This document shows, piece by piece, positions 45,602-56,697 of a stretch of DNA of 64,000 bases; position 1 is the first letter of the stretch, and every line of letters begins with the position of its first letter. The stretch is taken from assembly GCA_030762935.1 (NCBI GenBank), contig CM060895.1, positions 75,871,001 through 75,935,000 of the forward strand, read 5' to 3'. The stretch comes from Hymenopus coronatus (taxonomy: Eukaryota > Arthropoda > Insecta > Mantodea > Hymenopodidae). Made by a program: the position numbers and the translations under genes. The notes beneath the pieces are model-generated. The model searched no databases and had not been told where the DNA came from. It was given only the letters and a program-made list of their open reading frames with translations.

Positions 45602-46695
45602 TTTATTTTCTTAACCCGTACTATGTACATAGTGTATACAGAAGGTATTATGTACTCAAAAATAGTTATATGTTTTGGGACAGTCTGAATAAAAAAATTA
45701 GAAAAATGTCCGAGTGTGTCTGTGAGAAGGATAGCTCAAAACCAACACACTGTTCAAAGCCAAATATCGTCTAAGAATGCGATACGAAGATTTCAAGAAA
45801 ATCTCCCATCCCCACTACCCTTTACATGGAATAAATTTAAAAATCTTGGGTTTTCTCAAAAATGGCTCAAACGATTTTAGTTAAAATCACTTATATTTAA
45901 GATATTTACTTGGCAAATAAAATGTATATCTTGAATTTTCTCTTTATTCTGGATGAGCTTTTCTGAATTTTCCATGACTGGTAAACCGTAAGAGATGGAC
46001 AAAAATGTACTACACAAAAATGTACATCTCCTTAAAACACACAATTTATATTATATAATTTATATCGCGGAGTTGACCATTTTTTAGATATTCCCTGTAA
46101 ATGGTTTCAGTTTTAAAATACAGTTTTCTCCAAAACGTGATGTCCCGCAATCTGGACCGCTCTCTCCTACCACTGCTCAATAACCATTAGCAAACGAAAG
46201 ACGAACTTGTACAAGGAGCGAGAAGCAACATAGTAGAATCTGTTTTCTGGAGACGCTACTTGCAAATCGAGAATCACGTCTGAGTTAAGGGTTCACTAAG
46301 TGGAAGACTTCAACAGCGAGGGATGGTTTCCAACCTCAGGCTCCTTTACCGCAAAGTTTAAAGTGTTCCTTTGGAAGACTTTGAGAGAAGATTGGGCAGG
46401 ATCATCATGTTCTGAAAAATACTGTACTTAAACTTTGTTCACATGGGAACTTGTAAACTCTTGACCACGCTAAGAATCGGATTTCAATCCCATAGCAATC
46501 ATTTTTAAATATTTGATTGTCGGTTTAGCCTTGTGTATTCCCTTATTTCTACTTATAAGGAACTAAGTAATATGATAATTCCTGCTAATGTTTATCCAAT
46601 TAGCATAAAGTAGATAGAAGAATAAGCTTATTAACAATAATGTATTACAAACTTGTAAAAAAGGTCAAATGAATGGAAAACATTAGATTTTTAAA
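45602..46695 (+). mobile_element. Element A2 interrupted by a MITE
   Basis: H hairpin (CCCGTACTATGTACATAG) to a decayed M end (AACATTAGATTTTT). A2 markers are found on the right side of the insert (GAATCGGATTTCAATCCC). Without the 304-bp insert at 46121-46424 the copy is about 790 bp. The internal palindrome is lost. Confidence 0.8.
46121..46424. mobile_element. TA-flanked MITE, Tc1/mariner-like termini
   Basis: Aligning the host A2 with its sisters defines the insert exactly: host sequence ...AAAATA | insert | TACTTAAAC..., with TA duplicated at 46119-46120 and 46425-46426. The insert begins CAGTTTTCTCCAAAACGTGA and its other end, read in complement, begins CAGTATTTTTCAGAACATGA: imperfect inverted repeats of about 35 bp, both starting CAGT. 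TA duplication and CAGT ends are typical of Tc1/mariner MITEs. No ORF. Confidence 0.8.
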
Positions 46696-47304
46696 ATCAT
46701 TTTCAACATGACATTTTGGGCATTAAAATCAGAAGGTTTCCTTACTCCAGCTAGTTGACCACACCCATTGTTTCTGAATTCCGAGGTTCGGTTGTCTTTC
46801 GAAGAATTTGCCACATGTTTCTTTCTTTTCTATTTCGCCTTGCTCTTATTGTTGCTACAACGCTGTCAGAAAGAGATGAAGTATGCCGCGACATTTGTCA
46901 CAAACGTCGCCAAAGCCACCAACCACCTCCATCACCACCACCACCGCGCTGAGGAAAATCACGACGGAAGACGCCCATATTTCATTTGTCAACTCCTCTC
47001 TCTCTATCTCTGGCAATGCTAGTACATGACTGGTGTGTTACCATTGCGTTCAGAGTCCAAGGGTTTTCATCAATCACAATTCTTTCAAATCATCAGGTTT
47101 TTGCTTTGACAGAGTGTTACAGGTTTATATGCCACTAACAATATGAATGTGTAGATTTAAAGTAATGGCGGAGGGAACTGAGAGATTTAAAGCACGTATA
47201 TCTTTGAAATGTAATGCCCTATATTCACACGATTTTTAACTTCTGCATAACAGTTTTACAAAAGCAAATGTATAAATTATTTGGGTAACTTAGATTATTG
47301 TAAA
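46696..47304. other. No recognised gene
   Basis: Includes a CCA/CAC-rich patch (46915-46950) that gives two overlapping low-complexity ORFs (His-rich in one frame, Pro-rich in another). Not supported as coding. Confidence 0.5.
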
Positions 47305-47316
47305 ATTTATTTAATT
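47305..47316. repeat. Imperfect target duplication, left
   Basis: ATTTATTTAATT, matching 47664-47675 (ATTTCTTTAATT) at 11 of 12 positions, around the SINE D copy. Confidence 0.75.
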
Positions 47317-47663
47317 ATAACTCCATGGCACGACAGCTCACGGGGAACCTTGGCCTACCGCCCGGCCGCTGCGTCCCCCATCTCGGTCCACTACAGATGT
47401 CATGGATGAGGTGCAGAATTGGAGGGTGAGACGTGGTCAGCGCCTGGAGCCCCCCCGGCCGGTTAATTTGGTCCGCATGACCTGAAGCCGCTACTTCTCC
47501 ATCAAGTAGCTCCTCAATTGGCCCCCCAGGGACCTTACGAGGCTGAGTGCACCCCGGGCCAGGTCTCCCAGCGAGGGAAAAATCCCCACGCCGGTACTGG
47601 GGATCGAACCCAGGTCTCCCGCTTGGTAAACAGCTGCGCTACCACCGCGCTAAGGAGACGACC
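47317..47663 (-). mobile_element. SINE D, second copy
   Basis: Full-length minus-strand copy of the SINE at 32949-33270, with the same AACTCCATGG 3' end and the same head (B box complement GGGATCGAACC within CTGGGGATCGAACCCAG). GC-rich. The head end reads TGGTCGTCTCCTTAGCGCGG on the minus strand. Flanked by 12-bp near-identical repeats. Confidence 0.9.
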
Positions 47664-47675
47664 ATTTCTTTAATT
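47664..47675. repeat. Imperfect target duplication, right
   Basis: ATTTCTTTAATT; partner of 47305-47316. Confidence 0.75.
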
Positions 47676-47809
47676 GAGGTGATTAAAAGATAACTAAAAC
47701 ACTTTTTAAGATTTAACATTGAAGTTAGTTATATGATCTATGATGGATGATTTTCAACTTAATACACAGTACATAGGCAGTGAGGTAGGTATTGTATTTC
47801 AACCCAAAT

Positions 47810-48657
47810 TAATCTAATGTGACTTTCTCTACATCTCTGTAACAACTGTAATAAGTTATTGTTAAAAAGCTCATTCTTCTACCTATTTCATTCCAATCGA
47901 GATAAACAGCAAAAACAATCTTATTACTTAGTACCTTATAAGTAGAAGGAAGTTAGAGAATCTACACTAGATTAAAACTGACAATCAAATGCTTTAAAAT
48001 GTGGTTGCAATGCGATTAAAATCCATTTATCTGCGTGACTAGGAGTTACAAGTTCCAGAATGAGAAAAGATTTAAGTATTTTAAAACTGAAACAAATAGC
48101 AATGAAGGTCTCTAAAACGGTGAACTCCACGAAAAAAAAAATGTATATGACATAAATTGTGTGTTTTAACGAGATTGAATTGACATTCTGTATAGGAAGT
48201 ATTTGTGTATCTCTTACGGTTTATCAGTTATGCAAAATTATGTAAAATTATCCAGAATGAACAGATTTTTCAGAAGATATTCCTATAAAATTCAAGATGC
48301 ATATTTTATTTTGGTGTAAATAGCTTTAATATACTGTAGTTTAATCAAAATCGTTAAGATTCATTTTTGAAAAAACAAAATTTTCAAACATTTTCCATGT
48401 AAAGTTTAGTTTGGAGTGGGAAGATTTTCTTGAAAATTGACGTGTCGCATCCTTGGAAGATACCAAAATTAAATTCTTAATTTGGTACTTAACAGTCTTT
48501 TAAATTTTGACCTATACACACACCAACAGAACTTTTTCTCAAAATGCTTTTTCGGAATCAGATGTCCTCCAGTGAAATTTCGGTATCAAAATTTTGGATG
48601 GAATGCAATACGTTCTCTATACACTATGTACATAGTACGTGTAGAGAAAGAAAAAAT
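47810..48657 (-). mobile_element. Element A2, near full length
   Basis: M end trimmed (TAATGTGACTTTCTCTACAT), A2 markers at 47998-48045, H hairpin among the best in the window (CTCTATACACTATGTACATA then GTACGTGTAGAGAAAG). Palindrome decayed to AATTCTTAATTTGGTACTT. Confidence 0.85.
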
Positions 48658-48699
48658 ATTATAATATTATAGACAGGTTCATTTAATGTGTGGGTTTTT

Positions 48700-49465
48700 C
48701 GGTGAACTCGACAACTCAAAAACGAAAAACCAATTAAGTACCAAACTTGAACACGTGCTCCAAATATGCAAAACGAAGACTTTCTATAAAAACTTCTCAC
48801 CCTAAACTACCCTTTGTGTGAAAAAAAATTCAAAAAGGAATTTCTCAGAAATGGTTTAAGCAATTATTTTGATTAAAATATTGTATATTACAGACAAATA
48901 TAACAAAATGAATATCTTAAATTTTCTGGAAATGGTATTGAAATCCTTTTCATTCTGCATGGCTATGGCATAATTTGCAAGCCATAAGAGACAGACAAAA
49001 ATATAGATGGACTATTTGTTTTTTCTCACAAGCCGTGTGTAGGACAGGAGTTGGATACGTAGTCAGCCTGAAAAATTATATGCTATGGCCGGAATTTGAA
49101 CCACGGATCTCCCGATCTCTAGCCGGTTGCACTGCCACTTAGCTACCATGGTAACATGCCGGCATAGTATTGAATTTCTCAATGATTCGCATGTTTCCCG
49201 GTAAACCAAAAGATCCCTAAGGCGACTTACTATGTCGCAAGTACTTTAAATCCCAGAATTCATTTTATAGCCGGGTTTTGAACCACAGATCTCCCAGTCT
49301 CTAGCCGGTTGCTCTACCACAGCCACCAAGGCAACATACCGGCATAGCATAGCTCTATAGCATCCAAGCTAAATCAGCAATGACATTGATAAAAGAATAA
49401 TCTTTTGTAAAGAAAGATTGTTTGTGGAACGGCTAGAAAAAGTAATGTAAATGGAAAATCATATT
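48700..49465 (+). mobile_element. Element A2, H end missing, interrupted by SINE B
   Basis: 48700-49017 is A2 from just after the GT tract (ACTCAAAAACGAAAAACC) to GACAAAAATATAGATGG. 49370-49465 resumes close to the M end (TAAAAGAATAATCTTTTGTA, GAAAAAGTAATGTAAATGGA). SINE B sits between, and the A2 segment that should lie across the junction is deleted. The M end abuts the H end of the next copy without spacer. Confidence 0.7.
49018..49365 (-). mobile_element. SINE B, two tRNA-like heads
   Basis: Two minus-strand tRNA-like heads about 180 bp apart (about 49088-49155 and 49270-49340), each with a B box complement near GAACCAC and an A box complement. The linker holds TTTCCCGGTAAACC, as at 7.7 and 9.06 kb. 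The distal segment (TAGGACAGGAGTTGGATACG) is at the left. Confidence 0.75.
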
Positions 49466-50198
49466 TTTACTTTCCCTACACGTACTATGTACATAGTATA
49501 TAGAGAGGGTATAGCATTCCACGCAAAAAATTGATACCAAGATTTCACCGGAAATACATGTTTTGGGTCCCCTGAATCAAAAAAAAAAAAAAAAATCAGA
49601 AAAAGGTCCATGTGTGCCGTTTAATACCAAACTTTGTATTTAAGTTTAGTATCTTCCAAGGATGCGACAAGAACATTTTCAGGAAAATCCCCTCAACCCC
49701 AACTACCCTTTACATGGAACTTTTTTCGAAACTTTTGATTTTCTTAAAAATGACACTAATGATTCTGATTAAAATATTGCATATTAAAGATATTTACCTG
49801 AGAAATTGTATATCTTGAATTTTCTGGGAATAACCTCTGAAGACTGCTTTATTCCGGATGAATTTTACGAATTTTATATAACTGCTAAACCGCAAGAGAT
49901 GGACAAACACTTACAACACAAAATACAACACACTTACACACACTTTATGTTATATACATTGTTTTTCTTGGAGTTGGTCGTTTTTAGTTATTCCTTGTTT
50001 TTGGTTTCAGCTTTGAAAAAGTTACTTTTCTTCTACAGGAATGTGTGTTGGTTCTACTTTCAAGGAAATAAGTAATAAGACTACTTCTGCTAAGTTTTCT
50101 CGATTAGCATGAAGTAAATAGAAACATAAGCTTTTTAACAATAATTTGTTGCAAAGATGTAGAGAAAGTCATGTGAATGGAACACATCATATTTTTTT
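49466..50198 (+). mobile_element. Element A1, head-to-tail after an A2
   Basis: H end starts TTTTTACTTTCCCTACACGT immediately after the previous M end (GGAAAATCATA). M end AGATGTAGAGAAAGTCATGT at about 50156-50175. About 110 bp with the A1 marker CATAGCAACC are deleted near 50050, and the GT tract is nearly lost (GTCCATGTGTGCC). An A17 run is at about 49579-49595. Confidence 0.85.
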
Positions 50199-50899
50199 AG
50201 AAGTGTCGATGGATTCAATTGCCACTCAAAAACACTTCCGTTTTTCTGAACACACTTTCAAGGTATTCTAGTAACTTGTCTTTGTATAATCCGAAAGGAA
50301 TATACTGGTTCAGTAAGCACCTAATAGTTTAGAAACGCTCTTGAGTAATAGAATGGGAATGCTCTAGGCTTCCAGTCTATTGCCCTACTGTCATGTTTCC
50401 CGACACCATTATTGCAATATGTGGCCATAGTTTCAACTTACCAGGGATTAAAGGGGGACCAAGATAACGCGGGTAAAATGGAACGTATGTGAGAAACTTT
50501 GTGCAAAGTTCTTGCACCTCGGTTTTATTTGCTCTTACAGTTACCAAACGACGCACCCTCTACTGTTTTAGCAGCCTGGTGCTGGCGGATTCTCGGCAGG
50601 AAATTATATTCTGTTCCTCTCAGAGATATGGCGGCGGTTTTAAGCTTATACCGGTGCTAACGTTTTCTATTAATTCAAGACGCAGTCATCGAGCGCTTCA
50701 ATTTCACTTTTCAGTATTTATGCATGTCGGCGTTATAAACACTAGAGTGGTAAACAATGTATATTAATTTCGCTCAAGAGAATACAAATGTTTCACAGCA
50801 TGCACTGTATATGTCGGTAGAAACATTCATTTTAAAACAGATTTCCTTCCCATGCCAAATAAGGTGCTTTCTAACTTTGATAATACAATCGAGCTGGTA
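50199..50899. other. No recognised feature
   Basis: GC content rises at 50490-50720, where a 92-residue ORF is open, but no domain is recognised. Confidence 0.5.
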
Positions 50900-51735
50900 T
50901 TTTTACTTTCTCTATATGTACTATGCACATAGTGTATAGAGAAGGTATTGTATTCCAACCAAAAATCGATACCGAGATTTCACCGGAAATACATGTTTTG
51001 GGTCCCCTTGAATCCACAAAAAGCATTTTCAGAAAAAAAGGTCCGTGTGTGTCTGTGGACAGCAAAGCTCAAAAACGAGAAGATCGTTGAATACCAAACT
51101 TGGTATTTAAGTTTGGCATCTTCCAAGGTTGCGACACGAAGATTTTCAAGAAAATTCCCCACCCCCAGCTGGTTTTCTTAAAAATGGTTCTAACGATTTT
51201 GATTAAAATTACATATTAAAGATATCTACCTTACAAACAAAATGTATATCTTGAATTTTCTGGGAATAGCTTCTGAAGACTACTTTATTCTGGATGAATT
51301 TTACGGAATTTACATAACTTCTAAACCGTAAGAGATCGACAAAAACTTACCACACAAAAAATGTAGAGCACGTTAAAACACACAATTTATGCAATGTACA
51401 TTTTTTCGTAGAGTTGATCGTTTTTTTTTTTTCAGATATTCCTTGTTTTTCGTTTCAGCTTTGAAAAACTAATACTTTTCTCATACAAGAATTTGTCAAC
51501 TTCTGTCCATACAAACAAAAGAACTTCAGTCACCTAGCAACCAAATTTTGACTATCACTTTAACCTATGGTACTCCCTTATTTCGCTTCTACTTACAAGG
51601 AAGCAAATAATAAGACTATTTCTGCTATTTTTTTGTTCTTGATTAGTATGAAGTAAATAGAGGCATAAGCTTTTTAACAATAATTTGTTACAGAGATGTA
51701 GAGAAAGTCATGTAAATGAAACATCTGAGTTTTTA
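50900..51735 (+). mobile_element. Element A1, best reference copy (836 bp)
   Basis: All landmarks in order: T-rich start; ACTTTCTCTATATGTACTAT; hairpin partner ACATAGTGTATAGAGAAGG; the TTTCACCGGAAATACATG block; GT tract at 51046-51055; AAAAACGAGAAGATCG; palindrome AATACCAAACTTGGTATT at about 51091; TTGATTAAAATTACATATT; GGGAATAGC; CTAAACCGTAAGAGATCGAC; A1 marker region at about 51530-51545; M end GATGTAGAGAAAGTCATGTA; AT tail. No ORF longer than about 80 codons and no domain. No target duplication can be seen at the junctions (left ...TGGTA/TTTTTAC, right GAGTTTTT/AAATG), which suits insertion into T-rich or AT-rich sites without duplication. Class uncertain. Confidence 0.9.
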
Positions 51736-51869
51736 AATGAACGCAGCTCGAAAATAAAAATATCCATGTCTCATTCTTGTCTTCCAATGAGCCAAAGTTG
51801 CACAAGAAAATAAATAAATAAGAAATAAACAGTAAAGAATTTCCATTTGACAAAATTATATTTATTGGT

Positions 51870-51930
51870 AAGGAAGCGTGTTGCTAAGTGGTTGGACCGC
51901 TAGCTTTCCATCTAGGAGGCTCGGTTTTTT
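51870..51930 (+). mobile_element. tRNA-like SINE head, truncated
   Basis: A box-like TTGCTAAGTGGTTGGACC at about 51881 and CATCTAGGAGGCTCGG before a T10 run at about 51925. The B box is cut off. Confidence 0.45.
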
Positions 51931-52059
51931 TTTTTCTTTTATACCATTTTTTAAGTCTTGTCGGGAATCTGGATCTGCATTCCTTTTTTCTCTTTTTTTC
52001 ATTTTCCTTAGTTTTTCTGTTTGATTACCGTTTTGCTTTTTGCTTCTAATACACACACA

Positions 52060-52350
52060 CACACATTTTACAAACAATACAATTACCCATGCTCAAGGCG
52101 GGACTCGAAATCTCGATCCCCTGCGCCACGAAGCACTAGAGCGAGGCACTTAGCGAGCACGGCCATGGGAACCGGCGAATGCCCGCATGTGGATTTGTGG
52201 TGGATGAAGCTGCGCCTGGGCGGGATCTCTCCGGGTCCTCCTGCATCCCCCGCTACTCATCCCACCAATTGCTGCATTATCACCTTCCTATCATCTATTT
52301 CGCTTGCATTTCATATTATCCACTTCCCTCGCGTTCATGCCTGGTTATGG
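52060..52350. mobile_element. Two SINE pieces facing each other
   Basis: 52085-52175: on the minus strand a tRNA-like head (GGCACTTAGCGAGC and GGGACTCGAAATCTCG are its complemented boxes). 52180-52350: on the plus strand a SINE E-like body (GTGGATTTGTGGTGGATGAA, CTCTCCGGGTCCTCCTGC). ORFs in this region follow these GC-rich pieces. Confidence 0.5.
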
Positions 52351-52499
52351 GTCGGTCACTCGTTCTAGGTTCTCCATTCTGTGGTTTCTTACCGTTGGCT
52401 GCCCGATAGGCTTCTGGGCACTTTGCATTTGCTTGCACGTCCTAGGGGAGGGTAAGCCGACAACGAATATGTATTGGAAAATTCAAACAAATATCGAGG

Positions 52500-52620
52500 A
52501 ATATCCCATAAGTATTTGTGCTGTTAGATTTTGTATATCTCTTACGGTTTCCAGGTATATAAAAATCATTCAATATAAACAGAACTTCAGCGTCATTCAC
52601 AGAAAATTCAAGGTGTAAAG
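52500..52620 (-). mobile_element. Element A short internal piece
   Basis: TATATCTCTTACGGTTTCCA, AATATAAACAGAACTTCAGC and CACAGAAAATTCAAGG, in the order of a minus-oriented A; strongly diverged. Confidence 0.55.
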
Positions 52621-53277
52621 AGTTTTTCAAAAGTCACTTCATATTTTAAACCATTATAACTATTATAATATTTGAGATAGGAAAAACCAACCATGCTGAT
52701 TAAAATATTGGGTTTGAAAAATATTGGGAATATGTCCTCCGTTCTATTGTTCTCATTTTTCTTTGACTACCTGCACAGTAGTTGGCAGACCATATCTTGG
52801 AATATTAGAAAAGTCTTGTGAGGTAGCATCTCTGAATTGCTGTCGAGTAGATGGATGTGCCAGGAAAACTCCACAACCAAAATTTCAGATTCAAATCTGG
52901 AGATCGTGGTGATCACTTTGTCAGAATTTTACGAATGGAACGTGGGGTCTGTTTTTAAGTGTTAGAGAGAGTTGTTTTTTCAGAATCTTGAAAAAAAACT
53001 CCTCTTGCTTTCATAATAGCGTTGAATCATCAGATATATGTTATCATTAAATATTATGGCAATTGTAACTTAGAAATTCTTATAGCAGTAGGCATAAAAT
53101 TACTAATGTTTTATTCAAAAAAAAAAATGTAACGGTGAACTGAAATAAAACAGAATAAAATCAAGCTTTTTCACTTGCCCAATATGTGACATTTTTTCTC
53201 CTATCTCAAGCATTCAACATTTATTAGGGATTTATACTTTGAATTGATTGCTAAAATACCTTATATATTAACATAAA
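52621..53277. other. No recognised feature
   Basis: No repeat or gene recognised; an A9-type run lies near 53119. Confidence 0.5.
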
Positions 53278-53818
53278 ATGTGTGCTTTAGCGAGATTTAC
53301 ATTTATGTGTAGTTAGACTTGTAGAAGAATATCTCTTACGGTTTACGCGTATGTAAAAGTCATTGAAAGAAAATTTCAGGGGCATTCACAAAAAATTGGA
53401 AAAATACATCTCACATATGTTATACCTTAATCAGGTAACATTTTTTTATCAAAATGGTTAGGATTATTTTTGAGTAAATATAATTTTCGAAAAATTTTCC
53501 ATGTAAAGCAGAGGGAGACTTTCTTGTTAATTTTCGTTTGAAATGTTAAACTTAGATGCAAGATAAATACCAGGAAACCATTGTGAGGGAAAAGAGATTT
53601 TAGCATATTATATTAGTGGAACTGTAATTATAAAGCATATAATATTTGTGAAACGATTAACTTTCGAAATATAATATTTATTTCTTAAGCATGTATGTAC
53701 TATTTATATAGCAGATAGAGAAGCTATTTTATCTGGACATGGAATTTTTGGGTGTAGCACAACACCTTCCCTAGTTGATATGTATGTTGTGTGTACTTAC
53801 GTGTTAGAGAAAGTAAAA
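53278..53818 (-). mobile_element. Element A, old and broken
   Basis: 53278-53560: TGTGCTTTAGCGAGATTTAC, ATCTCTTACGGTTTACGC, CATGTAAAG and TTTTCTTGTTAATTTTCG-like parts. 53730-53818: GGAATTTTTGGGTGTAGCAC and the variant H end ACGTGTTAGAGAAAGTAAAAC. About 170 bp of unrelated or unrecognisable sequence separates them. Confidence 0.6.
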
Positions 53819-54369
53819 CTGTTGGCATGATTCTAATTTCAATGTGAACGAATCCAGGAATAGATACAAGAGTATAGAATTCATTGTGCTATGAGGTGAG
53901 CATCAGCTGTGTAGGTAATTACGAAGGCCAGTCTGTACCTCGAGTGGAACAAATAACTCCGTCATCATCAAGGTCCCAGCGGAAGGGAAAAAAGGAAAGA
54001 GAATATAATCCTGTGTTAACAGGGATAAGCAGGGAACGCCCTTCTCCCAGCCATGATGAAGGGCAAGTCTCCCCTCCAGTGGTTGCGGTATAATAGTTGG
54101 ATATTATATCGGCGATTGGAAGATAATGGATGACACTATTTCCTTAGACACGAGGCTTTTCATTTGGCAACCACTAATCCACTGCTGTCCATTGTATCGG
54201 ACCAACCCTTTCGTCTATTTCGGATGAGGATTAGTGACGTCACCAACAAGTGGCAGCTTTCATTTGCAAATGATAGTAATATAATGCATAGGAAATTCAT
54301 GATGAACCAGGCAAGCGTCATCCAACAGATATTTGCTTGAAGTGACGGAGCTAAAGAGTATTAATTGAA
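53819..54369. other. No recognised feature
   Basis: A GC-richer patch (53935-54090) opens a 69-residue ORF, which I do not support. Confidence 0.5.
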
Positions 54370-54672
54370 CGTTTTGGAAATATTTATGAAGAATCATCGT
54401 GTGTTAAGCACGTTTTCTACGTCACTGTACTCAGAAGTTCCTTATCTCCTTTCAAGGAATGATATACTACTTTATAATTTATTCACATACTCATGTTTCA
54501 AACGATTATCGCTCTTCTCTTGTATATATAACGAAATAAGTAATATAGTTAACTCTGTAAGAGTTTATTTCCATCAAATGACATAATAAAATAATCTTTC
54601 GTATGAAAAGTTTGTGTAGGTGGTCATTATAATGATAGAGAGCAGAGAAAGTCATGTGAATGTCAAGACACC
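54370..54672 (+). mobile_element. Element A M-end third
   Basis: Decayed A2-like M third: AACGAAATAAGTAATATAG, AATCTTTCGTATGAAAAG and the M end AGAGAAAGTCATGTGAATGT. It lies five bases before the H end of the next plus-oriented A2, so the pair is in head-to-tail order. Confidence 0.6.
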
Positions 54673-54677
54673 ACATA

Positions 54678-55525
54678 ATTATTTTCTCTAGAACGTATGT
54701 ACCATGTACATGGCAGAGAAGGTAATGTATTCCACCTAAAAACTGGGAACCGAAATTTCACCGGAAATATATGCTTTGAGACCCCTGATTTTTATAAAAA
54801 CGTCAGTGTGTGTGTGTGTGTGTGTGTGTGGACAGCATAGCTCATAAATGAAAAGTCCATTATGTACGAAACTTGGTGGTTCAGTCTAGTATATTCCAAC
54901 GCTGTGTGACAAAGATTTTTTAAGAAAATGCCTCCTCTCCAAATATTTACATGGAACAATTCTGATTTTCTCAAAAATGGCTCTAATGATTGTGATTAAA
55001 ATGGGGTGTATTAAAGATATTTACATGACAAAATGTGTAGCCTGAATTTTCTGGAATTACCTCTGAAGACCTTTTTATTCTTCAAGACTTTTGTATAATC
55101 GGTAAACGATAAGACACAGACAAAAATCTAACAAACAATAAATGTAGATTTCGTCATCACACGATTTAGTTATATACATCTTTGTTGTGGATCTATTTCC
55201 CAATTATTTCTTGTTTTTGGTATAGATTTTAGAATACTAAATACTTTTCTCAAACAACAAGTCGCATGTGTTTCTTTTGTTTTACTCCTGCTAATGCAAA
55301 GAAGAAAATTTCAATGACAATAGCATTACGACAGCTTTCTAAAACATTAACTATCGCTTTAGCGTATTGTATTTTCTTAGTTTCCTTCTACTTATAACGA
55401 GCTAAGCAATAAGGCCATTCTTCTATTTCTTATCTCAATTAACATGGGGAAGAAAGAATACGTTTTTGTAAGAAGTTTGTAGAACAGGCAGAAAGTCATG
55501 TGAATGTAACATATTTTTTTTTCTT
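54678..55525 (+). mobile_element. Element A2, full length
   Basis: H end ATTTTCTCTAGAACGTATGT with hairpin GTACCATGTACATGGCAGAG, a clean (GT)13 tract at 54807-54830, A2 marker CTAATGCAAAGAAGAAAATT, M end GCAGAAAGTCATGTGAATGT. The internal palindrome is degraded. 848 bp. Confidence 0.85.
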
Positions 55526-56697
55526 TTATTCTTAGGGGTATTTCTCAAACCACACATTGCTACCACAAGGTTTGATACTTGATTCTTTGAATTCATGTGC
55601 TAAATGATGTTATGCTCTTGTCAGGGTAATGTAAAAGCTGCGCAAAACTTTGTAGGCGCAACTGTTACCAATTACATTTTTCTTTTTTCTCCCACATGCC
55701 CATGTGACAAACACGCATGCGCATCGCTAGTTTTTGTAAGTGGTGGAGAGAGTGTACTACAAGCGACAGCAAGGAATCACAAAAATGATGTACTGTTTAT
55801 TGTAAGATTATATAAACTGAGAATTATTAAAGGTAATGTCGGGACTTTCAACACCTAAGTTCTCCTCTGGTAAATCTCTTAGGGGAAGGTAGGGAGGTTG
55901 TTTACAATGTTGCCACTTACAAAAAATTATTTTTTCTCATCTAGATTCAGACATGCACGCGCATACTCTTAAGAGCGATATAGACGTGATGACAACTCTC
56001 TTCTATCCCCATCTTTCCTATATCTTCAAAGATGGCCAGCTAAAGCGTGAAGAGGGTTAGCAGTTGAAGGTGTGAGCTGCGCGGACCGAAATGGGGTAGT
56101 ATATTTAGTTACCTTGATCTGTCATAACAAATGCAACGTGTTCAGGCAGTGAAAACGGTATGTTGATAGGAATTCCAGATACATACATGATTCAACATGT
56201 TTCGCATTACTTTTTCAACTTGTTTAGTGTTGAGAGTTAAGTGTTTATTGTTGAGGCAGTGTAACTGGACTTAAGAATAGGCATTTTGTCTAGTGTCTCA
56301 CATAATTCGCTACATACGCTACAATAATAATTGTTAAAACGTTCTAATACAGCAATATCCGTTTGCCCATCACTACATCATACTAACTACCAAAGACTAC
56401 AAACGCGTCTTCATCCATGTGATACAATAGCTGCGGGTTAGAGTTTCAGTGAAACCTTTTGATAAACAAGTTTCCAGGAAGTTTAATTAGCTCCACACAC
56501 AGACAGAAGACCAGCCTGGCTTCAATATGAATATCATATTTTAATTCAATTATCTCTGCAGAAATTTTAGATAATTTTACACACCAATTCCTAGAAATTT
56601 TTGTGCGTCATAGGCTACATTTACTTTGATTTCGATACTGCCAATATTTAATATAATTGTGTAATTTTTAATTTGAATGTACATGTGTATAGCTAAC
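55526..56697. other. No recognised feature
   Basis: About 1.2 kb. The 84-residue ORF at 55604-55858 has no recognised domain. Confidence 0.5.

Noticed and set aside
46755..47022. His-rich and Pro-rich ORFs
   Set aside because: Both come from a CAC/CCA simple-sequence patch read in different frames.
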